DNA of 64,000 nt from Chalara sp. BL73 (GCA_918026815.1 CAKJVC010000150.1:1426001-1490000); one strand, 5' to 3'. Positions 22,368 to 34,429 are shown, counted from the first letter of the stretch. The notes: generated by a model not told the origin, from the letters alone. A program made the numbers and translations.

Positions 22368-23464
22368 TCGCTGCTTCTGTGTTTTTGAAAAAAAAGTATT
22401 TTTACGTCAAGAATGCTTAGCAATAAGTACACTTTATCTACCTCGAAAGTTGTTTAACGGCGTTCTATCTACGAAAACCGCTTATTTATACTAAACTGAA
22501 ATAAAAAGGCGCCTTGGAGCGCTGAGATAGAAATACTTGTTATTCTTTGAATTTGTTACTTTAGCTCGTTTTTGTCACCTAGTCGCACGCGTTCGCGAAA
22601 GGAAAATTCGACGGAACGAAGGGCAAGAAACCTTTGGAGCGTCCACCCCCTAGTGAACCATTTGCTTTTCCAAAATTCCGAATCCCACGACTATGGATTG
22701 AACTTAGCATTAGTGCTTAAAGAAAGGCTAGGAACATCCGATAAATAGACGTAGCATCGAGTTGCGTTGCGGTACCAGCAGAACATAGAGTTGAGAGTAT
22801 ACTGGAGCTCAGCATGGTTTGCTTTGTTGATGCAACAAGTGTCCACCCAGAAGTATTCCAACCGATCGCGTCTAGCCTGTTCTCCGCAGAACCAAATCTT
22901 CTCGTATCCAACCTTGTTCTTCCCGGTGCCATCTATTGGGTCTCTGTATGTGACCTCTTCTGTATCCGCCTCCCATGTGTGCGAAAGGATAGCATAGTCG
23001 GGAATATCGTCGCCAAAGAGGTCCTTGGTCAGGCTCAACTCGCCATTGTTGTTGTATTGTAGTAGGCGCATTATTTAAACCAGGACCTGAGAGAGTGTCT
23101 GAATATAAAAATATGTGAATATTTGTCGTAGATTCATGCATCTGTTGAGTAGGGGGTAAAAGTTGGATTGAGGTTCGAGCCTGTATAGCCCGGCTGGACG
23201 ACAGCCTCGCGGCATGGCGTGGTGTGGTGCATCATCGCTTCGAGCGCGCCAACCAGCCGATCGCGGCCAGCCACTGTAGAAAGTCATGGAAGTTGTCTGG
23301 ACTATTTCAAGTGAGTCTGATGCGCGATAGAGCCATGCATCGTCTTTCTATTATTGAGGCGCATCTTGTAGTGAGGAGGAACCTGTATATCAGCGCTCAA
23401 AGTAGAGCGAAAGCAGGTACGCGACAGCTATAGAAGTTTATAGAAAACGCCACACTTATATAAA

Positions 23465-23646
23465 TGTAGGAAGTAGGGTTTTACGGATCCGCGTATGACC
23501 CATTAAAGTCACGTGGCCCATTTTGTAGAATCTAGAGTAGAACCTAATACAGCAACAATTATTACCATATCCATCAAGAGCAAGAGCGTGGCCTACAAAG
23601 TAGAACTACGCCTTTGACCCCGTGAAAGATAAGACCCGTACCAGCA
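23465..23646 (+). mobile_element. Solo-LTR-like repeat, family 4, copy 2
   Basis: Same sequence as 604-797 with scattered differences and a short deletion (the CCGCACAACC segment is missing). The end is near ACCAGCA. No clear target duplication. Confidence 0.6.
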
Positions 23647-23819
23647 ATTACTTATAGCATAACGTGAATCTATTTTCGTGAGGGTCCAGTTCGGGATCCT
23701 TAAGAGCCTGTTTGGGCTCCCTAGGGATCATCGCCAAAACTTGACAAAAATTAGCAGAAAAGGCCACAGTCTATATCTGGTCTGATTGGAGATCAAATGC
23801 ATAAGTGAGAAGCGGGTTC

Positions 23820-23859
23820 TGCTCAGGGATTGCTCAGGGACTGCTCAGGTTGCTCAGGT
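23820..23859. repeat. Short tandem TGCTCAGG repeats
   Basis: Four copies of TGCTCAGG spaced 9-11 bp apart. No function is evident. Confidence 0.7.
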
Positions 23860-26836
23860 GAGCTGGGTGAGGAGATGGTGAGCCGAGGGTGATTAGCGCC
23901 TGAGTAGAAGCGGCGAGCTTGCTAACCGACCTTGGGACAAAGAAAAAAAAGTTGTGATCAACTACCTGAGCATTGTAATGGTGCAAATTGATTGATATGT
24001 GGATGCCGGTTTGGGAAAGCGAGAGTAACCATGTTAGCCAAAAAGTTAAAGTGAGCCACAAACTGTATTAATCCCCATGAAGCAGTGTAGTGGATCCCAT
24101 ATCGAAAGATGCAAGAACCATAACAAAATCTAGCACTCAGCTCTAAGCGTAGCATAATGGGGCATATTCGTGCGAACACCAGTAGGCCGTGGCCGATATC
24201 TTTTAATCGTCAATAGAAAATATAAGCAAGTAATTAACAGAAAGGTTCTAGATAGGTAGAAATATATCCTCCTGTAGATCTTGCCACATGTGCTGTTTGT
24301 CATGTGCTTGACCTCGAGTGAATATCAGTTTGCTCCGGCTCCTTGCAGCCTCGGCTTCAAATATCTTTCACTTACGTACTCCTCTCCATATCCCTACAAC
24401 TGCAACTCTACAACTACAACAACAGCAGCAACAAACTCTTTGACCTTCATATCTACGTCAGATAAGTATCGTATAGTTTTCATGAAGAGCCCACGCGAAT
24501 CCTAATTCCCCACTCTTTCAGTAGAACCAAGATCTAACGTTTTAGTCCCAGGTTCACCTTCGAATTGCCTTGGCCCACTACACCACAATATCGATTCAAT
24601 GCCAGCGTGCGGCAAGCAAGTTCAAGGAATATCGGTGTTCATATTTCAAAGGAGTCGAAAATATCCTCTTTGAAGTGCCATTCAGTAAGTTGGCGTTGTG
24701 TAGAACTTGTGTTGACACTGCCTTCCTTCGACTCCAGTCCTTCTCTTTCGAACAACCTCACAATAACAACAACAACACGACCTTTAGAGATCCCGATCTT
24801 TCTCAGAGAAGTACCTCGAGGATCCAAACAGTCTCCTATTTAATTCCCAGCTCCTTAGAGCCGTTCGCGAGAACCAACTAACTGTTCACCTTTAGAGCGA
24901 TTTTCCGAACCTCGTACCTTTCTCTTATACTTCGAACCATTTTATGCCTCCACCACATCGAAACACACGCCACGCAGCAGCCAATACGCTCTCAGCGTAA
25001 GTAAGTCAAGAACATTCCAATAAAGGCATTCCCACTTCGTTGGCGTTGCGTGGATCCTCAGATCGCCTTCATCCTCACCTTCGGATCACGATCATTCTGA
25101 ACAGCCTTCAGTATCACCAGCGCAGAATAGAACCAAGTCACCTTTTTCTCCTATTCGCGTTGCTGGTTGTTGAGCCTAGGAACAATCTCGCTTCATTCGA
25201 CATCCTTTCGACATTCGATATACAGGTCGGCGAGCAAAGTGGAGCTGTGGCGTCAGTAAGGCTCAGAGCAATAGCAACCGTTATTGCTAACTGCCGCGGT
25301 TAGGAACTGCCTTATCCACCTTCGAATCATAACTAGCAGGTGATATTGAGCTTTGGCTATCCCTTAGTTGCAGCGATCTCCTACCTGTAACCTACCTGCT
25401 TGGCGGTTATAGGGGAAGATACACCGCTCGACAGCCCGCCTAGTGTGCACACACTGGGCTCAGCTTAAAGTGGTCCAACGTGTTGTCTTTGATAGAAGCA
25501 TTGAAGTTGTTCGGCTCCACTAGTCGTGCAATTGTCCCATACTTGATGAGATCTCCTACCCGTAGCCTACCTTGTCTGTTGAGCTTCGGTTGCTCTTGGC
25601 GGCAAGGGCGGAGATTCACCCACTGGAAAGCTGCATGGTATGCTCACCATAGTCAGCTCTAAAGTGGTCCAACGTGTTGCCGGTTTCGATGGTTCAGCAG
25701 CGTTGAAGCTTGCAGATAGCTCCATTTCTTACTATCTGCAAGGTGGGGCTTTGGGGTTTGTGGGCAATTGGGGGCTCTTCCATCAACAGGCTATGGATGA
25801 TTGGAGAGTGCCTGTAGAGAAGTATTCTCTTTATTTTGCTTCCTCCGTTTTTTGTTGTCATTTTGATAAGAAGCTTTGGAATAGACCCTAACGTCATACT
25901 TAGATCGCTTCTCGCTAGAATTGGTTGCTCGGACGCGCCAGGTACGCTTCTTCAAACGTGCTCTCTGCAGAGAAATGCAAATTTAGTTAGTAAGAAGCCT
26001 CTTCCACGCTTTCACCGTAACCCATGCGTGTTGCCACTACTGGGAGACTCATTCTATTCCTCCTTGCCTTATCAAACCTTACTAACCTGCTAACGGCGCT
26101 GCAGAATAGGGACCTCCAGGACCCCCCAACCTAGGCTGGCTCTCCCAGGACCTGTTACCCCGGATTGGCCCTATTTCTGGTTCCTGGACCTGGATCCGGT
26201 TACTGGTTCTGGATTGTAGGCGTTGACAGTGGCTTTGGGGGCTCTTGTGGGCTTGGCTTGGAATGGCGACAGTTGGGTAACTCCTTCTTTAGCTGTCCTT
26301 CTTCTTCATTACTCTGTGGGCTTTCTGGGGGGTTGCGTACTATTCATTGGTGCGATGGTTACAGAAGCTTTTCCTCCCTGCATCTATGAGTGCCTAGGCC
26401 ACAGCTACGACCCCTACCCATGCAACGGGGTGCTGAATTGTGCGCGTCCTGGCTCACAAAAGGCAGAGATAGGGGAACTGTGAAAGTGACCGTCACTGAG
26501 CCGGTAGGTAGGACGTATGGTAGTTAGTGACAACTGCCGCTGGCGACCCGGTTTGGGCCCGTTCTTTGTCGGCCAAGACTCTCTCTTTCTATAAAGGGGT
26601 TTTCTAGGCCGGTAGCACATAGAAACCTTAATAGCTTGCGGGTTCTCCGGAATCATGAACCGTAGCATAGAGGCTCCTTTGCGCATTTGTTAGAAAGGGT
26701 GGCCGAATAGCTGCCCGCTCCTCTTTCTCTATTTTTCAGCGTTACCGGGCTTATCAAAGTTAGGTTCAGCGCCTGCTTCAGGGCTCGAATCGCTGTCCGT
26801 TAGCACATCAGTAGGAGAGTAGAAGCATTTATCTCC
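23860..26836. other. No gene; diverged tandem duplication at 25376-25680
   Basis: No recognisable coding region. GATCTCCTACC..TA.CCTACCT and AAAGTGGTCCAACGTGTTG each occur twice about 170-190 bp apart (25376/25548 and 25469/25661), a diverged tandem duplication. A Gly/Pro-type low-complexity stretch lies near 26110-26240. The segment downstream of the integrase fragment (26100-26836) may be the rest of that retrotransposon. Confidence 0.4.
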
Positions 26837-27937
26837 CTAGAAAAAGAGTTTAGGCCTAATCCCGGAAATAGTGCCCCTGAGTATGGCTCCATCAAGGCCA
26901 AGCTCTTTCAGCTTGCAATAGCCTTTGTCATTGTTGGCGTGGAGTATTTGATATGGCCCTAGCCACCTGAAGCCAAGTTTCCTGTCAGAAGACATATCAA
27001 TCTCTCTGACTGAGTCATGACGAAGTACAATATCGTTTTGCTGTAGCAGCCTAGCTCTGATCTTGTGCCTGGCATCAAAAGCCTCTTTTCCTTCTTGGCG
27101 ACGATGGGTCTTCTTATACATAGTTTCATCAGCATCCTTCTGTCTCATCTGGGACTGCTTTGCTCTTGGTTTAATAAACTTGGAACAATCCGTAACCTCT
27201 TCTGTCAAGAGTGTTCTCCAAGTAGGAAACTGTGAGTCTATAGGCAAAATAGGTCCTCACCTGTAGACCATATAGAACGGTGTGTATCTTGCAGGACCGT
27301 GAACTATGGTGTAGTCCGCAAATAGAACAGCTGAAAAGCTGTCAACCCAGCATCCCCCTAACTTGGATAATGCGCCTTTCAAAAATCTATGACCCCTTCC
27401 AATCATCCCGTTAGCCTGCTGCGTGATACGCAGAGACCTGAATCCTGTTCACTCTCTATTTCGCAAGCAAGTCCAGCACTTATTCCTTGAATTCTCCTTC
27501 TCCATCTATAAAAATCCTTCCGAAGATACCATGGCGGCAAATAACTTTTCCCAGATAAACTGCGCAACAGTGGATGCTTTTTTGTTCACAGTGGCTTTTG
27601 CTTCAGGCCAGCCACTCACGTCGTCCCTGGCTACAACTAAGTATTTCTTTCTTCTCTGAGCTGGCATGTAAGTGATATCAACCGCCCAATTTTTCCATTA
27701 GTCCGTTCGAAACCGTAGGATACATAGCCTCCTTTCCTTTTCCGGCCGCTCGAAATTGGCATTCGGCATTCTTCGTAAGTCATGATATGCTTTTGACATC
27801 CTTGTTACAGCCGTGCCAGAAGTATTGTTGAGAAACCCTATAATAAGTGCTTTCTCGCCCTTTATGACCACGTTATATTTTTGCGTTATAGCAATATTAA
27901 ATTCTTGACAAATATTCATAGCTTGATAGACATACAA
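26837..27937 (-). pseudogene. Ty3/gypsy-type integrase fragment
   Basis: Minus-strand reading gives AVDITYMPAQRRKKYLVVAR, DDVSGWPEAKATVNKKAST, FIWEKLFAAMV, NGMIGRGHRFLKGALSKL, YTPFYMVY and DSQFPTWRTLLTEEVTDCS. It ends KLGFRWLGPYQILHANNDK..LKELGLDGAILRGTISGIRP, the typical end of a retroviral-type integrase. It matches the D-x-n-D-x35-E integrase core and C-terminal domain of fungal Ty3/gypsy elements. Frameshifts and stops (about 27255, 27430-27520, 27700) inactivate it; only 26837-27247 stays open. No reverse transcriptase or LTR is attached. Confidence 0.8.
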
Positions 27938-28043
27938 ACAAATCAGTATATTGCCGGAAACAAGCCTGAAGCAAATTAGGCTTCCGGAAATTCAATTTCT
28001 CACTTGTACCCCAACAAATTAACTAATGACATATCGACGTTAA

Positions 28044-28348
28044 ATTTGTGTCGGCGTCAATCATCCAACTTCTGGGAATGATGACATTAACAATACGCAT
28101 TCAACTTGGGTAGGTAACACGGAAGAGCAATGGCATTATCGTGCTGGGTTTGGATGGAGTGACTTCAACTCCTGTGATGGTACGACTAGTCAAGATCAAT
28201 GGAGCGACTTTACGCGAATGCACAATCCGGAGCAGTACAACTGGGGTGTGTTCAACGCTGAGGATGAAGATAGGTGGAGATACTTATCAGATAATTGGAA
28301 TCCCTTTAATGCTTCTTTCGACGATTTTAATGATAGTCTAGCTAGTTA
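28044..28348 (+). other. Open Trp/Asp/Asn-rich frame without ATG
   Basis: From a stop at 28041-28043 to TAA at 28346-28348 the frame is open for about 101 codons. It contains THSTWVGNTEEQWHYRAG, WSDFNSCDGTTSQDQWSDF, YNWGVFNAEDEDRWRYL and NWNPFNASFDDFNDSLAS. The composition is very rich in W, D, N and F with even spacing, which looks like real (past) coding sequence. No ATG in frame, so it is either a last exon or a truncated gene. Family not recognised. Confidence 0.4.
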
Positions 28349-28926
28349 ATATCTCAAGCCCCTTGTCTCTATGCGGAAGAATGGGACGCGTTCTTGAGAA
28401 ATCCTTCTAAAATCCGTCGCGTGTATCTTGATTGAGTCTGATTCGGAAAGGCACCACGGCAAGAGTCCTCAAACCCAAATATAGAGTTCTGGTACACGGG
28501 GTCCGGAGGGAAAAAGAGAACATAGATCCAAGCGACCAGGCAACATCCATATAGAAAATACTTACTGAAAATGCGACCCTCCACCCGGAAGCAAAGTCAT
28601 CTACATAGGATGGCTCACAAAGCTCCGATAACACAGCCCCCAGACTAAACTATTTCAAGCACTTGGGTTTGGCAACAAAGGCGGTGCTACATCGGCAAAC
28701 CAAGAGTCGGTGGGAGCACGAGCGGAACAAGTCGCCATGGGCTAAGCTACCCGCGTGCTCACTCCAATCCCCTTAGCTTACTTAGTGTACAGATGCGAAC
28801 AGGAAAGATCGGGCTAAAGCAATTCCTCTTCAAATGGAAAGTACTCGATGTCGCCAGCCCCCAGTGCAAATGTAAATGAGGTACCGCTCTACTTGTAGCA
28901 ATGCCGTGTACTTGTTACGTAGTTGC

Positions 28927-29160
28927 TGTCACGATCCCAATACAGGCGCCTGTGATAGCTGTTTGTAAGGTATCAAATACGAAGATTCTAAACTAAAGAG
29001 AAAAGGTGTAACTACTGCTGGAACTGCCCTTATAACCATGGCCAGTTCCAGGGTCCTAGCTAGGCGTACCAATGAGCGTTCGCGGCTGTGGCGCGACATC
29101 TGGCAGTGAATGCCAGATGCGGTGTGCACGCGACCGCACGCGACCTCTAGGACCGTGACA
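28927..29160 (+). mobile_element. Solo LTR, family 3
   Basis: 234 bp, TGTCACGATCCCAATACAGG to GACCGTGACA, strongly similar to 58578-58786 (shared AACCATGGCCAGTTCCAGGG and TGAGCGTTCGCGGCTGTGGC). It contains an extra segment near its 3' end. Flanks GTTGC and CATTG do not form a duplication. Confidence 0.8.
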
Positions 29161-32152
29161 CATTGATCCAATCAATCTAGTTGTAGCGAGGACAAAGTTT
29201 AGAGTTTGCATTTGGCGTTGGCACAATTCGGGCTTATGTCTTCTTTTTATCCACAGTTGGAGACGCACCTTGACCGAGTAGGGTCTCCTAAAAAGGCATC
29301 CTCTGTCATAACAGTCTTAGCACCGACCCATCTTTATAAATAGCATCAGATATCAGTACATGTTGTATATGCGGTAGATTCGACCGTTCCAGGATTTTAA
29401 AGTAGTTGGCGGTTCCTTCACTTCCACCTAGGGCCCTGCCGAAGCCTTTCTGACAAAGTTTTCATCAATCCCAACAACTGCTTCGATTGGAGCGATCCAC
29501 TTGATTATGTAGCCTACGGCCCACGATAATGGTTACTTTTGCACACTTTCCTGGGGCCATGTCTCCCAGCAATAGTATAAATGATCTTCTCTCTCTTCAA
29601 GGGCTATCACTTCCATGCGACAAGATATACGCTACGCTCTAACTAAACTAGACGTATTCAACAAGACTTGAGGAGGGAGTATAAAGTATTTTTATTAGCA
29701 TGAAGCAATAAGTAAGGATTATACTACACTACCGTGAGGGCATTGTGCAGTATCTTGCCAGCGTCTCGTTGGTTCCATTGGCTATGGAGCACCCCCGCTC
29801 CCCACCCCAGCACGTCTCCGCCAATATTACCCAGTCAATAACTTCCTCCCCACCTATACATGGAACAGTATCTCCTTCCTTCAATGATCCACTGCTGTTG
29901 CCGTGGAGTAAATATCCTGTAATTAATTAATAGAGAATTTAATTTGCTCTCTCTTTTCTTACCAAGTACCCTCTTGCATTGTAGCATGGTAGACCTCATG
30001 TGGAACTTTTAAGACTTCTTCTTTGCTCAACGGGCTTGTAACATTGACGTCGTAAAGAAACCATGCTTTCGCTTTACTATCTTCCGAATCACAGTTTGGA
30101 ATGAAATGCATAGCGTCATGGCGTTCATCTTGCAGATGGTTGTTATATAATCGATGAAGAGTCTGCTGACAAAAGTCACGTCCGAGACGATAGACTCGTT
30201 CTTGTGGAGTTGCTGGATATCCCCAACACAAGCTCGAATAATAACTCGTAGTGGGCTGTCATCCATTTCGACGTGTGAGGTTGGGGAATGTAGTTAGGTT
30301 AGAAATATGTCTCGGGTAAAGTGGGGTTAAGGATCTAAATTTACGCCTCTTTTTTGCGGCCTGAAATTTTGGGCGAGGTAAGAATCATTTTACTGTTTGG
30401 GAAGCCTGAAGCATTGAAACGAAGATCTTGGTATCTGGGAACTTGAAGTCATTCCTAAGATTATGGTGTCTCCGGTGGGGTTTCTCCTCTGCATTCAGGA
30501 CAGTCCTGACTACGATCATTGTCCTGCCAATCATGAGCCCCGACTCGCTAGTCAGGAGTACGGACATCCCTGCAGTTTGTGCAGCCTAACATCTTTTAAA
30601 TCTCTTTCAATCTTGTTAGGTCCTTCCTCTCGCCTCATGGCGGTCAGCGCATGCAAATTCTGCAACACCATCGTCACACATCTAGAATCCTTTAATAACC
30701 ATGTGTATAAATAGAAGAAAATACAAACATTGAGATATATGAATGTAGAGAGAGAAACTTGAGGGAGCAAGTCGATTGCTCGTGACGCTATCTCACAAGT
30801 ATAAGCAATTGTTTTCTAGATTCCAGATCTCCTTCCGTGAAGCTAAGTATAGAAATGGAATTTCTGAACGACAGTGTATCCAGGGCGTAGGCAATACAGG
30901 GTAGTGGTGCTCGGGTTGATATCGGACCCCAAGGAAAACCTACGAAAGGGATTATATAGAGAAAGCATACTTCGAAATGTTGACGTATCGGCATATGTTG
31001 ATAATGAAGGATGGCTTTTGTCTGGGGGTCGATTGCTGGTTACAAGAAAGTGAAAAGGAAGTTCGACACTTACAGAACAACGACTGGCATGCTATAGTTC
31101 TCAACTTGGCTCTCTGCTAGCAGATCAGGCTTTTCAGGTTATCAGGCAGCAGCAACATGATTCTAGATTTGCATGCCCAACACCAGGAGTCTATTTACCT
31201 TGGGAAAGCAGCTTTATTTTCGGCTTAGCGCTAGTCGCAACTGCATTGGCTACGGGCCGCCCATGCAGTCGCGACCAGCGCTAACCCGATCCAGGAACAC
31301 AAGAGGCACGCGTTCTATTTGTAATGAAAGATTGGGTTAGCGTGGACGCCATGCTGTGTCACCATACCTTTTTGTGGGTAGAATTGGGGGCCAGACAAGG
31401 TTTAGGATCATTCCGGGCTACCTTACCGAGGAGGAGTAATAACTTATGATTCATTGGCTTACAATAACAATAGATTGTTTCTTATAGCCAATGCAACATG
31501 CAACAACCGTGGCCCAGAAGAGGGTCGACTACTTGAATATCATTTCGAACATATATCTCCTCCCCAACTTTCTTATTTTTTCGTTCCGCTTCAATCTCAA
31601 AATGGCTAACATGTCTTGAACCTGCTCAAGATTGTTACTTTTTTCTCATTATTCTTTGCTGTCGCTTTAAATTTAGAACGTTTTCTGCTACTTCCTTCCC
31701 CTGCCTTTGCAGCTGACTAGACGGAAGTTGTAATCCCATTCTAAACCTTGTCCCTAAAATATAATTCGAAACGACGTGCGGTACGCCGAATCAGAAAATA
31801 TGCAACCAACTGATACGACACGATCTCTTGGTCTGTTCTGTATATCTACTCGCTGTTCTCAATATTTAACTTTCGGTGAATCTCCTTTCTGATTTGCAAT
31901 TACTAAATGGGTCTTTCACTCCGCTATCAAAACAGGTGACATATACATTCCTCTAGCATCTCAATCAATGCTAATAATGCTACGCAGATCTTCTCTTCAC
32001 GATATCAGCAAATCTTTCTTGCTTTTTTCGAAGCATTCCTCGTTGGTAATCTTTGCCTCATTACTTATCGCCTATTCGACCAAAAATGACGGAAGTGTTT
32101 TCATTTACAGCGAGCACCAATCGAAATACAAACGGTAGTTTGTGTAACAACT
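29161..32152. other. Intergenic, no gene recognised
   Basis: Short frames only. 29959-30231 (minus, 90 codons, MCWGYPATPQERVYRLGRDF) has fair coding character but no recognised domain. A foldback lies at 31225-31345. Confidence 0.4.
31225..31284. repeat. Palindrome with 22-bp arms
   Basis: Arms TTAGCGCTAGTCGC.. and ..GCGACCAGCGCTAA pair with two mismatches around a 16-nt loop. The right arm end CGCTAACCCGATC is again mirrored by GATTGGGTTAGCG at 31332-31344, giving nested foldback potential. It shares the GCTAACCC motif with the palindrome at 1370-1435. Confidence 0.75.
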
Positions 32153-32378
32153 CAAGGCGAACGGGGATCTCGATCCGTAGATCTCAGGAAGAGGGACTCA
32201 AAGGTGTGAACGGCTATCAATTGTTATAACGAAAAGAACAAGCTACAGATAGAAGAAGAGGAGGAAAACAGTGCTTTATATACAGGAGACGAGCAAGGGG
32301 CCAGTGTAAACGAGGCACTGTGGTGTCAGGGGCCGAGCCTTAAGGGGCTCTAAGCGAGATAGGGCCAGAGCCGTGACA
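32153..32378 (-). mobile_element. Solo LTR, family 2, copy 2
   Basis: 226 bp, TGTAACAACTC to GCCGTGACA on the plus strand, flanked by perfect GTTTG/GTTTG duplications. Confidence 0.92.
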
Positions 32379-33415
32379 GTTTGTGTTGGTGTTCTAGCTG
32401 CAAACTTGTGGACTTCCTGCTTATCACAACTCAAGCGAATTTTTTGGCACAGATAGTGTCTCAAAAACTTCAACCAACTTTCCAAGGATACGTTGCTTCG
32501 ACAACTGATGCTTTACTACTTTTCGATGGTTGCTTTTTAAGGCTTGACCCAGTTCGTTGCTCGTTGTGTTCATGGCCATGAACGATATCACATTATCAGG
32601 AGTGGGAACGTCTTTATTTACAACAAGAACACTTCTGGGATAGCACAATAGACGCACGGAATACATTGGAGTCCGAGCCGGATCTTGAGGAACTTCTTGG
32701 TATACCGTCAACTGGAAAGACCCTTTTTTCCAGGAGAGAAAAAACGAGTAAAAAAAGGCTGTAGAAAAAGATTAAGCAAAAAGCTTGTTTATGGTACTTT
32801 AAGCATCGAGGACGATTTCAACAAAAAAGTATTACGCACTTTGGTCGGGTTTTTGGAAGATTCTTATGACTTCAAAAAGGATGGCTTAATTAAAACAACC
32901 ATTAACGCTATTGCCTTGTACTTTTTAATCTCCTACGACACTGTTGCTGATGTTCTCGCCAACCAACTTATTACTTTTTTTAAGTTAGTACAGTTTCAAG
33001 CTGTAACTCTACGATTTGAGTTGACTTACAAACAAAATTTTGAAAAGCCAGTCGACAAAACAGTATTACACGCACAGCTTCGCAGTGGAAACTATCCAGC
33101 GGATGCCAGATATCCATCAAGTCTGTATTTATTCTTTTCTGCGCAAAACAGACTCAGTCTATTTCAAACTTCCACAACACTACTTACGCCTCAGAACGTT
33201 GCATTTCAGATAACAGCGCTTTAAGTGCGAGTATACTTCTGCTTGTCTTTACCATAAAGCAAACGACAACAGCTTTGCTTCAATGTATCCATACTGGCAG
33301 ATCTATTATTTCAGCTTGCTGCGCGGATGGCAATACTAACTATTCTTGTACAGCTAGAGATATACCTGAAGATGGATTTGCTGCTTTCAAAAAATTTTAA
33401 CTGAAAATTATTCTT
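32379..33415. other. Open but unrecognised region (179-codon frame)
   Basis: 32685-33224 (plus) is open for 179 codons (KKVLRTLVGFLEDSYDFKKD within it), but it is AT-rich, has no domain I know and overlaps other open frames. It may be a transposon relic. I do not call a gene. Confidence 0.3.
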
Positions 33416-34135
33416 TTGTGCTTTCTTGCAGCCCGAATGTTGATCCAATTACCACGACCCGTAGTACGAGCGGAAGGCCAGGCATACGCGCAAAGGATGC
33501 ACGGGGCATGGGAGAAAGCCAAAGAGTGCTTGCAACGAGCACAGGAAGTCCACGCTAGAAGCGCTAGCAAGCGCTGCCGCTCCGTGGACTTCGGGGTAAA
33601 CGAGCACGTTTACGTGCTGTCGAAGAACTGGCGCAGAGAAAAGCCTAGAACCAAGCTCGACTCTCAAATGGAGAGCCTTTGGCCTATTACCGCCTAAAAA
33701 GGTCACACTTTCCAAGTAGGGCTTCCGAGCTCTATGAAAATACACCCCGTGTTGTCAGCTGATCGTCTGCAAAGCAAAAAACATTCCTTTGCCAAGGCAA
33801 CCTACGCAAAAGGCGGAGCCAATTGTGGTCCAGGACAAGCTGAAGTAGGAATTGGAGGAAGTGCTAGCTTGCAAGTTAGAACGCGGAAAGCTCAAGTACA
33901 GGGCTCACCGAGTAGGCTAGAAAGAAGATCCTGAATGGTATCCAGCTTCCGACTTGAAATACGCTCTTCACTTGTAAAAAGCGTTCCACTTACGGAATCC
34001 GAGCGCGGAAAGGCCGCCTCTGAAGCTAGAGAACTGGGTTAAAGCGTGGGAAAAAGGTATTGACAATTACGATTATTTAAATAGTAACTTGACTTGCTCT
34101 CAAAGCTCGAGGACGAGCCTTTTTCGGAGGGCGGG
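33416..34135 (+). pseudogene. Ty3/gypsy chromovirus integrase C terminus and chromodomain
   Basis: Plus-strand reading gives MHGAWEKAKECLQRAQEVHA, SVDFGVNEHVYVLSKNWRRE, PRTKLDSQ, then SSMKIHPVLSADRL. After frameshifts it reads LACKLERGKLKYRAHRVG and KEDPEWYPASDLKYA. This is the integrase C-terminal domain followed by a chromodomain, as in fungal chromoviruses. It ends with a purine-rich GGACGAGCCTTTTTCGGAGG just before LTR-like sequence at 34136, the normal 3' end of such an element. Stops (one at the Trp of RVGW) and frameshifts show decay. Confidence 0.82.
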
Positions 34136-34255
34136 TGACGCATTGTAGCCGAAGTCCCAGAGCTCCTCACGTATATAGAACCCGCTCTTCTCGAGCTCTT
34201 CTTTCCTACTTAGCTTTAGATTCTCGTACTATACCACTGTTGCCCACTGTATCTG
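34136..34255 (+). mobile_element. Family 1 LTR, diverged 3' LTR of the chromovirus remnant
   Basis: Resembles family 1 LTRs with deletions: GAGCTCCTCACGTATATAG, TTAGCTTTAGATTCTCGTACTATACCACTGTTGCCC and TGTATCTG. It follows directly on the polypurine-like end of the pol remnant, which ties family 1 to a chromovirus. It breaks off where copy C begins. Confidence 0.7.
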
Positions 34256-34429
34256 TGTCACGTCGCGTGCTCCCAAGCACACGTGATCCATATTAGGCGA
34301 GCTCCCCGAGCTCCTCGTGTATATATAGCCTGCTCTCCTCGAGCTCCCTCTTCCTTCCTTAGCTATAGATTCTCGTATAGTACCACAGCTGCCCTCTGTA
34401 TCTGTAGATCCACAGCTCGTGCCGTGACA
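34256..34429 (+). mobile_element. Solo LTR, family 1, copy C
   Basis: 174 bp, TGTCACGTCGCGTGCTCC to CGTGCCGTGACA. Abuts the older LTR at 34255. Flanks ATCTG and CTTCT do not match. Confidence 0.85.

Larger units (their letters stand above)
21489..23071 (-). pseudogene. HET-NACHT NLR pseudogene, split by two solo LTRs
   Basis: Starts MRLLQYNNNGELSLTKDLFG and has YAILSHTWEADTEEVTYRD and YFWVDTCCINKANHAELQYT, closely like the HET domain of the NLR at 58814-62886. After a stop at about 22692 the same frame continues KWFTRGWTLQ, then ISALQGAFLFQF and ERR-stop-TTFEVDKVY. A solo LTR (22165-22367) interrupts it. The next part gives FKRLRKVIDKRGKCVQNLRF, KGSLLESLYRWIIKNSKFKQ and LLL-stop-VKGDPGKSKTMLL (P-loop; the stop at 21963-21965 replaces the Trp of LLWVKGDPGKGKT). 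A second LTR (21588-21759) follows. The last part is IQKKYDHSSKKLFKDTNAWF, ending at LTR copy A. The sensor region is gone. Confidence 0.88.
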
